Assembly (NCBI RefSeq): GCF_022803015.1
Contig: NZ_JAFKON010000003.1
Coordinates: 62,001-126,000, forward strand
Length of the DNA: 64,000 nucleotides
Direction of reading: 5' to 3'
DNA from: Arthrobacter humicola
GTDB lineage: Bacteria > Actinomycetota > Actinomycetes > Actinomycetales > Micrococcaceae
Part shown: positions 7,525-15,520 of the stretch, piece by piece
How the letters are laid out: every line of letters starts with the position of its first letter
Numbering within the stretch: position 1 is the first letter of the stretch
Made by a program: the position numbers and the translations under genes
Notes under the pieces: generated by a model
Database searches by the model: none
Told to the model about the DNA's origin: nothing
What the model saw: the letters and a program-made list of their open reading frames with translations, nothing else

Positions 7525-8966
7525 TCCTTGTCGTGGACTTGGGTGGGTGCGGCGCCGGCCAGGACCGGAGCTCCGCTGGTGGGGTGATCGCCGCCGTCGG
7601 TATGCCCGTTGACCTCATCGTCCGCGGGCTCCTCTTCGAGCACGAAGTCGGAGATCTTCCGGCGGAAGCCCTTGGTGAGTACAGCGAGGTACACCACGCC
7701 GGCCACGGTCCAGATCAGACCGAAAATAAGCGCTTCCAGATGCAGGAAGGCCCACAGCACCCCCGTCATGCCCGCTCCGATGAGGGGCAGCACCAGATAG
7801 TGGAAGACGTCCCTGGGTGTGCGGTACCGCTTCTTGCGGACCACGAAGTAGGCGATTACGGAGAGGTTTACAAACGTGAAAGCGATCAGCGCGCCGAAGT
7901 TGATCATGGACGCCACCAACTCCAGCGACGGGGTTATCGCCAGCAGCGAGACCACACCCACCAACGCCACGGTGAAAACCGGCGTCCGGAATTTCGGGTG
8001 GACGTAGGCGAAGAGTTTGGCGGGGCGCAGCACGCCGTTGCGTCCCATCACGAAAAGCAGGCGGGAAACGCTGGCGTGTGAAGAGAGGCCGGAAGCGATG
8101 GTGGCCGCGAACGCTCCGGCCAGGAACAGCAGCTGGAAGACCTGCCCGCCCACGTAGAGCGCCATTTCCGGCAGCGTGTCATCGGTGACCTGGAATTGGT
8201 CCACCGTGGGGAACACGGACTGGCCAAACCAGGCCGCCAGGAAGAAAATGCCGCCGCCGATCCCCAGGGTGAGCAGGATGGCCCGCGGCATGGTCTTCGG
8301 GTCCTTGGCCTCCTCGGTGTACATGGTGATGGCGTCGAAACCGATGAAGGAGAAGCACACCACAGTCGCTCCGGTAAGGATCGCCGCAGCTTTCATGCTC
8401 TCGTTGAACAGCGGTGCTGTGGAGAAGATGGTGCCCTGTCCCATGCCGTTGCTCAGCTGGATGCCGGCCAGGACAACGAACGCGACAATCAGTGCGATCT
8501 CGAAGACCACCAGCGTGGAGGTGACCTTGGAAGTTGAGGTCATGCTGCGCAGGTTTATGCCGGTGATCAGGGCGACGTACAGCACTACCCAGATCCAGCC
8601 CGGAGCCTCGGGAAACAGCGCCTCCATGTAGATGCGGATCAGCAGCGCGTTGACCACCGGCAGCAGAAGGTAATCCAGCAGCGCAGCCCAGCCCACGACG
8701 AAGCCAAGCCCGGGGTGCATGGTCTCGCGGGTGTAGGTGTACGCCGACCCGGCGGCCGGGAAGACCGCCACCATCTTCCCGTAGCTGAGTGCGGTGAAGA
8801 ACATCACCACGGTGGCCACCAGGTACGCCAGCGGGACCAGCCCCCCGGTTTCCATCGAGACAATGCCGAACGTGTCAAAGACCACCGTGGGGGTCATATA
8901 GCCAAGGCCCAGGCCAACAATGGCCCACATGCCCAGGGAACGCTTGAGTGATTTTTTCGGTGCCAT
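7521..8966 (-). CDS. APC-superfamily amino acid/polyamine permease
   Basis: This protein of about 481 aa has about twelve hydrophobic segments. It begins with KKSLKRSLGMWAIVGLGLGY, the TM1 signature of APC transporters, followed by GSAYTYTRETMHPGLGF in TM3. TM6 contains SFIGFDAITMYTEEAKDP, and the C-terminal tail is acidic. The layout resembles YgjI/PuuP-type permeases, so it probably imports putrescine, GABA or a related amine. ATG 8966 is preferred over GTG 8975 because GAGGAAG lies at the right distance before it. It is sandwiched between a second permease, whose stop is at 8972, and the amine oxidase, with which it overlaps by 3 bases. Confidence 0.85.
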   Translation of the reverse strand: MAPKKSLKRSLGMWAIVGLGLGYMTPTVVFDTFGIVSMETGGLVPLAYLVATVVMFFTALSYGKMVAVFPAAGSAYTYTRETMHPGLGFVVGWAALLDYLLLPVVNALLIRIYMEALFPEAPGWIWVVLYVALITGINLRSMTSTSKVTSTLVVFEIALIVAFVVLAGIQLSNGMGQGTIFSTAPLFNESMKAAAILTGATVVCFSFIGFDAITMYTEEAKDPKTMPRAILLTLGIGGGIFFLAAWFGQSVFPTVDQFQVTDDTLPEMALYVGGQVFQLLFLAGAFAATIASGLSSHASVSRLLFVMGRNGVLRPAKLFAYVHPKFRTPVFTVALVGVVSLLAITPSLELVASMINFGALIAFTFVNLSVIAYFVVRKKRYRTPRDVFHYLVLPLIGAGMTGVLWAFLHLEALIFGLIWTVAGVVYLAVLTKGFRRKISDFVLEEEPADDEVNGHTDGGDHPTSGAPVLAGAAPTQVHDKE

Positions 8967-8971
8967 AGATC

Positions 8972-10519
8972 TCACTTCCTCAACGGGTGTTCGACGACGC
9001 CGGGTGCGGTGCCCTGATGTTCCCGCAACAGCGCGGCAACCTCCACGGCGTCACCGCTGGGGGCGGTTGATTTAGCATCGGGGCGGGCAAGGAGCAGATA
9101 GAGCAGCCCGGTTCCGCTGACGATGGCCAGACCGGTCAAAACGGTCCAGTCGGCCAGGAAATCGCCGGTGCTGCCGGGCAGGGCCAGCAGGACCATGGCG
9201 AAGATGCCGTAGGCCAGGGCGGCCACATTGACGGCGAAGCCGGCGGCGCCGAGGCTGAACGGCCCGGCCGGGCGCCAGCCCTTGATCCGCTGTCGCAGCG
9301 CTGCCAGTACAACGGACTGGAACGCGACGTAGATGCCGAGGACCGCAAAGGAGGTGACCTGGGTCAGGAGTCCGTTCGGACCCAGATAGATGATGACGCA
9401 CAGCGCCAGTGGGATGCTGCATGCCACGATCAGCGCGTTGGTGGGAACCTTGGCCGTTCCGGAGACTTTGGACAACCACTGGTGTCCGGGCATCATTCCG
9501 TCGCGGGCGAAGGAATAGATGAGCCGGCTGGCCGCAGCCTGGAGGCTCAGGACGCAGGACAGGAACGCGGTGAGCGCGATGACCAGGAAGAACTTGGCGC
9601 CGATCGGCCCCAGTGCCGCTTCGAGGATGGCGGGGATGGGGTCCGCATCTTTGCCGTTCACGATTTCCTGCAGGTTCGGTGCCGCCAGCACGTAGCCGCA
9701 GAAGGAGAACAATGCCGAGACGCCCCCCACCAGGATTGTCATCATCATGGCCCGAGGGATGCGCCGGGCCGCGTCGCTGACTTCCTCGGCAACGTCGCCG
9801 CATGCCTCGAACCCGTAGAACAGGAACAGGCCCGCCAGTGCGGCACCCATGAAAGCGGCGGCGTACGGCTGATCCCCCTGGACTCCCATGGAGTTGAAGA
9901 AGACGCCGAATTCCTGCTTGCGCTGGAATATCACCAGGTACAGCCCGACAGCGATGACGCCCACGAGCTCCGCGGCCAGACCGATCCGGGCTACCCGGCT
10001 CAGGGTCCTGGTTCCGGTGAAGTTCAGTACAAGCGCAACAACCAGCAGAATGACGGAGAGCCACAACGTGGCCTCCCGCGTCAGTTCGAAGGTGAAGAGG
10101 CTCGCCAGGAATCCGCTGCCGAACTGTGCGACCGAGGTGATGGTGACGATCATGGCCCAGATGTAGATCCAGGCTGACATCCAGGCGTACCGCCGGCCCC
10201 ACAGCCGCCGGGTCCACGGATAGATGCCGCCGTGAATGGGGTATTGCGAGACGACCTCGCCGAACACCAGCGCCACCAGCAGTTGCCCGGCGCCGACAAT
10301 GAGGATCCAGAACACCGACGGCGGTCCGCCGGTGGACATGGCGATCGCGAACAGCGAGTACACGCCTACCAGAGGCGACAGGTAGGTGAATCCGAGGGCG
10401 AAGTTGGCCCACAGGGACATGGAGCGTTCGAAGGTGTCCTGGTAACCCAGAACGGCGAGGTGTTCGCCGTCGCCGATGTTCTTACCCGGTGGCTCCGCCG
10501 GGGTCCGGACGTTACCCAC
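8972..10519 (-). CDS. APC-superfamily permease, GABA/choline-permease-like
   Basis: This 515-aa protein has about twelve membrane spans. The N-terminal cytoplasmic tail ends in LGYQDTFERSMSLWANFALG, typical of the GABA/choline permease branch. TM3 has YPIHGGIYPWTRRLWGRRYA, and TM6 has FYGFEACGDVAEEVSDAARR, where a conserved FE-x-x-GD-x-AEE motif marks this branch. It differs clearly from the neighbouring permease, so the unit probably imports two related substrates, for instance putrescine and GABA. The GTG start overlaps the upstream aldehyde dehydrogenase stop by 8 bases. Confidence 0.85.
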   Translation of the reverse strand: MGNVRTPAEPPGKNIGDGEHLAVLGYQDTFERSMSLWANFALGFTYLSPLVGVYSLFAIAMSTGGPPSVFWILIVGAGQLLVALVFGEVVSQYPIHGGIYPWTRRLWGRRYAWMSAWIYIWAMIVTITSVAQFGSGFLASLFTFELTREATLWLSVILLVVALVLNFTGTRTLSRVARIGLAAELVGVIAVGLYLVIFQRKQEFGVFFNSMGVQGDQPYAAAFMGAALAGLFLFYGFEACGDVAEEVSDAARRIPRAMMMTILVGGVSALFSFCGYVLAAPNLQEIVNGKDADPIPAILEAALGPIGAKFFLVIALTAFLSCVLSLQAAASRLIYSFARDGMMPGHQWLSKVSGTAKVPTNALIVACSIPLALCVIIYLGPNGLLTQVTSFAVLGIYVAFQSVVLAALRQRIKGWRPAGPFSLGAAGFAVNVAALAYGIFAMVLLALPGSTGDFLADWTVLTGLAIVSGTGLLYLLLARPDAKSTAPSGDAVEVAALLREHQGTAPGVVEHPLRK

Positions 10520-11960
10520 GGCTGCCCGGCCCGATGTAGCTCATGACGTGCTTGATCCGGGTGTAGTCCTCCAGGCCGTACATGGAGAGGTCCTTGCCAT
10601 ACCCGGACTGCTTGAAGCCGCCGTGTGGCATCTCGGCGACCAGCGGGATGTGGGTGTTGATCCAGACGCAGCCGAAGTCCAGCTTCTTGGCGAACTGCAT
10701 GGCGCGGGTGTGGTTCTGGGTCCAGACCGAGGAGGCCAGGCCGTAGTCCACGTCGTTGGCCATCTTCAGTGCCTCGTCGTCAGTGGAGAACTTCTGTACA
10801 GTCACGATCGGTCCGAAGACTTCTTCCTGCACCAGTTCGTCGTTCTGGTTCAGGCCCGACACCACTGTCGCTTCGTGGTAGTAGCCCACCGTTCCGTGCC
10901 GCTTGCCACCGGTTTCCACGACAGCGTGATCGGGCAGGCGCTTGACGAACCCCGCAACCCGTTTGAGGTGCTCGGCGCTGCTGAGCGCCCCGAAGAGGAT
11001 GCCTTCCTCGTCCGGGGTGCCGGTCTTGGCATTGGCCTGGACCTCTGCGGTAAAGGCTGCAACGAACTCGTCGTGGATGCTCTCGTGCACCAGCAGGCGG
11101 GTGGCTGCCGTGCAGTCCTGGCCGGCGTTATAGAACGAGGCCGGGACGATTCCTTCGACGGCCGCGGTGATGTCTGCGTCACTGAAGACGATGACGGGGG
11201 CCTTGCCCCCAAGTTCAAGGTGTACCCGCTTGACGTCGGCGGCAGCGGCTCCCGCCACCTCCATGCCGGCGCGGACCGATCCGGTGATGGACACCATGCC
11301 CGGAACCTTGTTCGCCACCAGCGCCCGGCCGGTGTTCCGGTCACCCAGGACCACGTTGAAGGCGCCGGCGGGGAGGAATTCGCTGGCCAGTTCGGCGAAC
11401 AGCAGGGTGGAACTGGGCGTGGAATCCGAGGGTTTGAGGACCACGGTGTTGCCGGCGGCCAGCGCCGGGATGACCTTCCATGTGGCCATCATCAGCGGAT
11501 AGTTCCACGGGGCCACCTGCCCGATCACGCCGATGGGTTCACGGCGGATGGAGGAGCTGTGGTCCGCGAGATACTCGGCCGTAGCACGTCCCTCCAAAGT
11601 CCTCGCGGCACCGGCGAAGAAGCGGATCTGGTCCACCAGGACATCAATTTCGTCCGAGACGATACCAGCGCGGGGCTTGCCGGTGTCGGCGCATTCAAGG
11701 TCCGCAAGGTCCTCCGCGCGGGCCTCCACCGCGGAGGCGATGCCCAGCAGCGCCCGCTGGCGCTCCGCCGGCGTAGTCTCGCCCCAGCTTTCGAAGGCAG
11801 CCGAGGCAGCCGCATACGCCGCGGCTACGTCCACTTCATTGGAAATGGGCGTTCTGGCGATGACCTCTTCGGTGGCTGGATTGATAATCTCCAGCCTTTC
11901 CGTCGAGGACGATTCGACATATCGGCCGTCGACGAAGTTGTGTAGCTCGCGCACACTCAT
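10512..11960 (-). CDS. patD: 4-aminobutyraldehyde dehydrogenase (NAD)
   Basis: This 482-aa aldehyde dehydrogenase closely resembles E. coli PatD along its length, including NPATEEVIA, RFFAGAARTLEG, APWNYPLMMATWK, LELGGKAPVIVF, FYNAGQDCTA and HGGFKQSGYGKDLSMYGLED. The catalytic Cys is at about 283 and the general-base Glu at about 249. It would oxidise the 4-aminobutanal made by the amine oxidase downstream to GABA. ATG 11960 is chosen because GGAAGGG lies 6 bases upstream; a TTG at 11981 would add seven residues. It is the first enzyme gene of the putrescine unit, and a 14-bp palindrome lies 34 bases before its start. Confidence 0.9.
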   Translation of the reverse strand: MSVRELHNFVDGRYVESSSTERLEIINPATEEVIARTPISNEVDVAAAYAAASAAFESWGETTPAERQRALLGIASAVEARAEDLADLECADTGKPRAGIVSDEIDVLVDQIRFFAGAARTLEGRATAEYLADHSSSIRREPIGVIGQVAPWNYPLMMATWKVIPALAAGNTVVLKPSDSTPSSTLLFAELASEFLPAGAFNVVLGDRNTGRALVANKVPGMVSITGSVRAGMEVAGAAAADVKRVHLELGGKAPVIVFSDADITAAVEGIVPASFYNAGQDCTAATRLLVHESIHDEFVAAFTAEVQANAKTGTPDEEGILFGALSSAEHLKRVAGFVKRLPDHAVVETGGKRHGTVGYYHEATVVSGLNQNDELVQEEVFGPIVTVQKFSTDDEALKMANDVDYGLASSVWTQNHTRAMQFAKKLDFGCVWINTHIPLVAEMPHGGFKQSGYGKDLSMYGLEDYTRIKHVMSYIGPGSRG

Positions 11961-11993
11961 GGGTTTCCCTTCCAAAGGCAAGAATCAGGACAA

Positions 11994-12007
11994 CGGGCTT
12001 AAGCCCG
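11994..12007. promoter_or_regulatory. 14-bp perfect palindrome upstream of patD
   Basis: CGGGCTTAAGCCCG has no loop, so it is more like a regulator site than a terminator. It lies in the 114-base gap between the cache-domain gene and patD; the GntR protein encoded at 12829 is the obvious candidate ligand. Confidence 0.4.
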
Positions 12008-12074
12008 GTCTGTGACGCGGTTCACAGCGCCTAAGTGAGACTACACCTAATTCATCTGGAATGGGATGTTTAAT

Positions 12075-12824
12075 TTAGATGGTTTCTCCCATGAGAAGTT
12101 TTAGCTGTGTGCCAGGGCACGGGACGGCGTCCCATCCGCGGCTGGCGGCGCTGGCTTCGGAGACGATGGAGCCGACCCGCAGGGTCGGCGAAACAGATAA
12201 AATGACCCGCCCGCTACTGCTGACCAGTGCGATCGCCGACTCCGTGGCCCGCAGCAACGGCAGCACTTCAGGCTCCAACCGCCTTACTAGAATATCCGCC
12301 CCCACGACTCCGCGCATGGACCCGCCGACGCCCACAGGCACGGTGAGGGTCAGGATGTAGTCGCAGGTGCACAGATGGTCTACGTACGGGCCGGTGATGT
12401 GGCCGGCCCTTGTGGTTTCGGGGACCTGATACCACTCAAAGGCCCTGAAGTCCCGCAGGTACTCCGCGTATTCGCGCGACGCCAGGTCCAGCCTGCTGGG
12501 CTTCGTGGTGGTGCCCAGCAGGGGATTGTCCGACAGCGGGCCAAGCCACCAAGCGAAATGCAGCGCCTGACTGAGGGCTGTTTCCGGAGCTGCGATGAAG
12601 CCTGCTCCGATCACGAGGGGGTCAGCCACGGTCAGCTCTGGCTCCACCAGGGAGTACACCAGCGAGTCGATCCGGGTGGTGGCGTTGTCTGCCCCCGCCT
12701 TCTCCACCGCTGTGCGCCAGCTGTCCAACATGGTGAAGACGCCGGTGAAAAGAGCACCGATGGCGGCCGAGCATTCCCTCCCGCGTTCAGCGTCCGGCAC
12801 GTTGTCCCTTATGCGCATGGCCAT
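12075..12824 (-). CDS. Cache-domain (PDC-like) protein
   Basis: This protein of about 249 aa has the features of a stand-alone PDC/cache sensor fold: WYQVPETTRAGHITGPYVDH, then CDYILTLTVPV and MRGVVGADI, which match the ligand-binding half of cache domains in chemoreceptors and sensor kinases. There is no signal peptide or membrane segment, so it probably works in the cytoplasm. The gene begins 4 bases after the GntR stop if ATG 12824 is used; TTG 12839 would overlap it. Its place between a GntR regulator and the putrescine genes suggests that it senses an amine or its breakdown product, perhaps modulating the regulator. That role is inferred only from position. Confidence 0.65.
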   Translation of the reverse strand: MAMRIRDNVPDAERGRECSAAIGALFTGVFTMLDSWRTAVEKAGADNATTRIDSLVYSLVEPELTVADPLVIGAGFIAAPETALSQALHFAWWLGPLSDNPLLGTTTKPSRLDLASREYAEYLRDFRAFEWYQVPETTRAGHITGPYVDHLCTCDYILTLTVPVGVGGSMRGVVGADILVRRLEPEVLPLLRATESAIALVSSSGRVILSVSPTLRVGSIVSEASAASRGWDAVPCPGTQLKLLMGETI

Positions 12825-12828
12825 GCTC

Positions 12829-13584
12829 TCATTGCTCAATTCTTTCTTTTGCTGCCAACAACCAACTCGACAGTTCGCTCAGCTGACCCCGCACCAGCGC
12901 GCGGGCCTGCTCTGGGTCATGGGCGGAAATCGCCTCCGCGATCTTCACGTTTTGCCCGTAAATGTTCCGGCGCAGATTTTCGTCGGCCACGCCGAGCCAC
13001 AGCAGGGAACCAAATTCGGCCTGGAGGCGGATCTGTTCACGGACAAGGCGCGGCGACTGGCTGATGACGGCGATTTCCAGGTAGAAACCACCTGCGTTCC
13101 GGGCAGCGTCGCTCACCTGGGCAAAGTCGGCATTGTCCAGCCATAACCTCAGACGGGCAGCCTCCTCGTCCGATGCCAACTCCGCGGCCCGTTCGGTACA
13201 GCCGGCGCTGAGCACCCCGAAGTAGACGGCGCTGTCTTCAATATCGACCCGGGCCAGGCCGCGCAGTCGGGCCCAGAGCAGTGCTTCCGGCGCCCGGGAT
13301 ACAGGAAGGACGAAGCTGCCGCCTTCGCGGCCGCGTCGGGTTTCCACCAGTCCGGCGTCCCGCATGGCGCTTAGTGCTTCGCGGGCCGTCACCAGGGCTA
13401 CACCGAACCGCTGTGCCAGTTCGGCTTCACTGGGCAACCGGTCCCCCGGTGTGAGGACACCGAGGAGGATCGCATCGATGAGCCGCTGGGCGACTTGCTC
13501 CGAACGGCCAGCACCGGACAGCTGGGCAAAAACGGCCGCCCGAGCTCCCCGGGAGGATGGCTGCGGTGCCAATTCTGAACTCAC
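12829..13584 (-). CDS. GntR/FadR-family transcriptional regulator
   Basis: The protein has a winged helix-turn-helix at about residues 25-90: VAQRLIDAILLGVLTPGDRL, PSEAELAQRFGVALVTAREAL and GLVETRRGREGG. This is followed by an all-helical FCD-type ligand domain to the end. GTG 13584 is chosen because the TTG at 13623 lacks a ribosome binding site, but the N-terminus is uncertain. It heads the minus-strand putrescine unit, directly before the cache-domain gene, and probably represses it until an amine-derived ligand is present. Confidence 0.82.
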   Translation of the reverse strand: MSSELAPQPSSRGARAAVFAQLSGAGRSEQVAQRLIDAILLGVLTPGDRLPSEAELAQRFGVALVTAREALSAMRDAGLVETRRGREGGSFVLPVSRAPEALLWARLRGLARVDIEDSAVYFGVLSAGCTERAAELASDEEAARLRLWLDNADFAQVSDAARNAGGFYLEIAVISQSPRLVREQIRLQAEFGSLLWLGVADENLRRNIYGQNVKIAEAISAHDPEQARALVRGQLSELSSWLLAAKERIEQ

Positions 13585-13734
13585 AGTCCGGTCCCGCGGG
13601 TTGGTAGTGGGATCTGCGCGCAAAGGTGTGGCCGGTCATCCATAGCGCCACTGTATCTTTCACTTCGGGTCTTAGCGCAACATCCTGCGGCGCCGGCGGC
13701 ACCAGCTGCCGGCTTGGCCGAGCCGTTGAACGTG

Positions 13735-13758
13735 GGGCCCAGCAACCGTACTGGGCCC
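13735..13758 (-). terminator. Terminator downstream of the first PucR gene
   Basis: GGGCCCAG and CTGGGCCC form an 8-bp stem with an 8-base loop. It lies 33 bases after the PucR stop on the minus strand and has no T-run, as often in actinobacteria. Confidence 0.6.
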
Positions 13759-13790
13759 TACTGGCTGTTTCTAATTATCCCTCGATCCCT

Positions 13791-15368
13791 TCATGGCTCG
13801 GTCAAAGGAACTATTTCATCATGAAAGGCGAGGTAAAGGTTGGCAATTATCCGCGGGCTCGAGAGCGACCCGCCTACCAAGTTTTCAACCTTCTTCAAAC
13901 GGTAGCGGACAGTGTTCGGGTGGACGAACAACACACTGGCAACCTTCGCGACGTCCAAGTCGTTCACCAGGTACCAGATGACCGTCTGTTTCAGTTCGCT
14001 GTCGACGTTGAGGGCTTCAACAAACCTGTTTAGCTTGTCCTTATCCTGTGGAGACTGCCGACGTGCAAGGAGCCATGTTGACGGGTCCACTTCATCCAGC
14101 CGGACGATCCCCCGATATGCTCCGGAGGCGGTGGTCGTTGCGGCCTGGATTTGCCGGCGGGCAATTCCTGCTGCTGCTTCTGCTTCTCGGAAAGCTTCGG
14201 GGGTCTTTGCAAGATCGGAATAGGGTTCAGACAGGCCGACGAAAACGGACCTGTCCGTCAACTCCAGCCAGGCGTCCAGGGCTGATGAGTCCGAGACCAG
14301 CGCATGAAAGCCTGGCGGGTTTTCGGGTGTTCGCCCGTTCTCTGCCAGCAAGAGCCCCAGACCGCTGGTTTCGGCTCCTCTTAAAAGTCGTTCGGAAAAG
14401 GAAGGGTCCAATGGCTGCTGGGCGAGATTTGCAGCGACCACTGCGCGTATCGGTGCATAGGGTATGAACCGGAATGTGCGCATCCGTTCCCAGTGCCTGA
14501 ACTCGCGGGACACCGGAACGCCGTCTTGCAGCATGGTGAGCAACTGCGTGTTTTCGTGTCGTTCTCTTGAATCTGAGAACTGAGCGATCCCATATATTGC
14601 GGCCAGGAGCCGTTGTGTCGTTTCCAGCAGGACGTCTCCGAGGTCCTTCAGTACGCGGTGGTTTCTACTGGCCACGGCCAGGGTGAAGCCATCGCCTCGA
14701 AGCACCAGTGGCCGGGCCATGACTTCCCACTGGCCTATCACTATGGGATCGGACTCGTTTTTGCGGTTGCGCAACTCTTTCCAGATCAAGTGAGTCGGGC
14801 CGTCACCGGAGGATTCGACGATTCGTCCAGAATCTTCGTAAAGCACCGCTGTGCCCCGGCATGCTGTGGCGAGTCTGACGATGAGGGCTTTGACCGGATC
14901 CTCAGCAGAAATGCTCTGCAGCAGGTCATTGCTTAGCCACAGTGCTCGCTTTTGCAGGTAGGCGTCAGGAGATGCCTGCGACTTGTTGATGAAGTTCTCG
15001 ATGCGGTGGAAGGGCACATCGGGCGCCACGGTATACAACGGGAAACCGGCTTGTTTGCAGGCCGAAACCAGCTTGGCGGGCACTTGGTCAAAGTAGACCC
15101 CGATGCCGAAAAATACAGCTGCCACCCGGGCTTTCCTTAGATCCTCTACGAGTCTCACGGCCAGCAGTTCGTCCCGTTCGGCGTTCACAAACCTCAACCC
15201 GGTGGTCAGCAGAACAGTGTTCGGCTCCAGCCAGGCCGCCGGATTGTGGATGTCGCTTGTGTGGGCTCCCGTTATGACTGCGGCCGGGTTGCCCGGAACT
15301 ACCGGGGCCAAGCCTAAGGGAGCTTCTGATACCACATCATGAAGAGTGACGGGGGGCTTGTCGGGCAT
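13791..15368 (-). CDS. PucR-family transcriptional regulator
   Basis: This 525-aa regulator has an N-terminal PucR sensor domain (TLHDVVSEAPLGLAPVVPG to about residue 130, including LLTTGLRFVN). A GGDEF-like central region follows. At the C-terminus is the PucR helix-turn-helix, with WYLVNDLDVAKVASVLFVHP followed by NTVRYRLKKVENLVGG. ATG 15368 follows AGGAGG at good spacing, so the longer reading from 15425 is not needed. It is divergent from hyuA across about 150 bases. Family members usually activate purine, ureide or amino-acid catabolic genes, so it very likely controls the hydantoinase-type operon. Confidence 0.86.
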   Translation of the reverse strand: MPDKPPVTLHDVVSEAPLGLAPVVPGNPAAVITGAHTSDIHNPAAWLEPNTVLLTTGLRFVNAERDELLAVRLVEDLRKARVAAVFFGIGVYFDQVPAKLVSACKQAGFPLYTVAPDVPFHRIENFINKSQASPDAYLQKRALWLSNDLLQSISAEDPVKALIVRLATACRGTAVLYEDSGRIVESSGDGPTHLIWKELRNRKNESDPIVIGQWEVMARPLVLRGDGFTLAVASRNHRVLKDLGDVLLETTQRLLAAIYGIAQFSDSRERHENTQLLTMLQDGVPVSREFRHWERMRTFRFIPYAPIRAVVAANLAQQPLDPSFSERLLRGAETSGLGLLLAENGRTPENPPGFHALVSDSSALDAWLELTDRSVFVGLSEPYSDLAKTPEAFREAEAAAGIARRQIQAATTTASGAYRGIVRLDEVDPSTWLLARRQSPQDKDKLNRFVEALNVDSELKQTVIWYLVNDLDVAKVASVLFVHPNTVRYRLKKVENLVGGSLSSPRIIANLYLAFHDEIVPLTEP

Positions 15369-15520
15369 CTGGCCTCCTGGCTGAAAGGGACGGGAGGCCG
15401 AGTGGAAGCTGATTGTAAATCTCACAACGGTCTCTCCCCGTTATTTTAGTTTCGCCAGTGACAGAGACTCACATCACAGCGGATGGTTGTTGGTACCCAA
15501 TCAGCCCTGGAGGAAAATAG

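Noticed and set aside
9072..10412. A 446-codon frame overlapping the second APC permease
   Set aside because: It reads Arg/His/Pro-rich sequence in another frame of the permease; the permease frame has membrane segments and family motifs.
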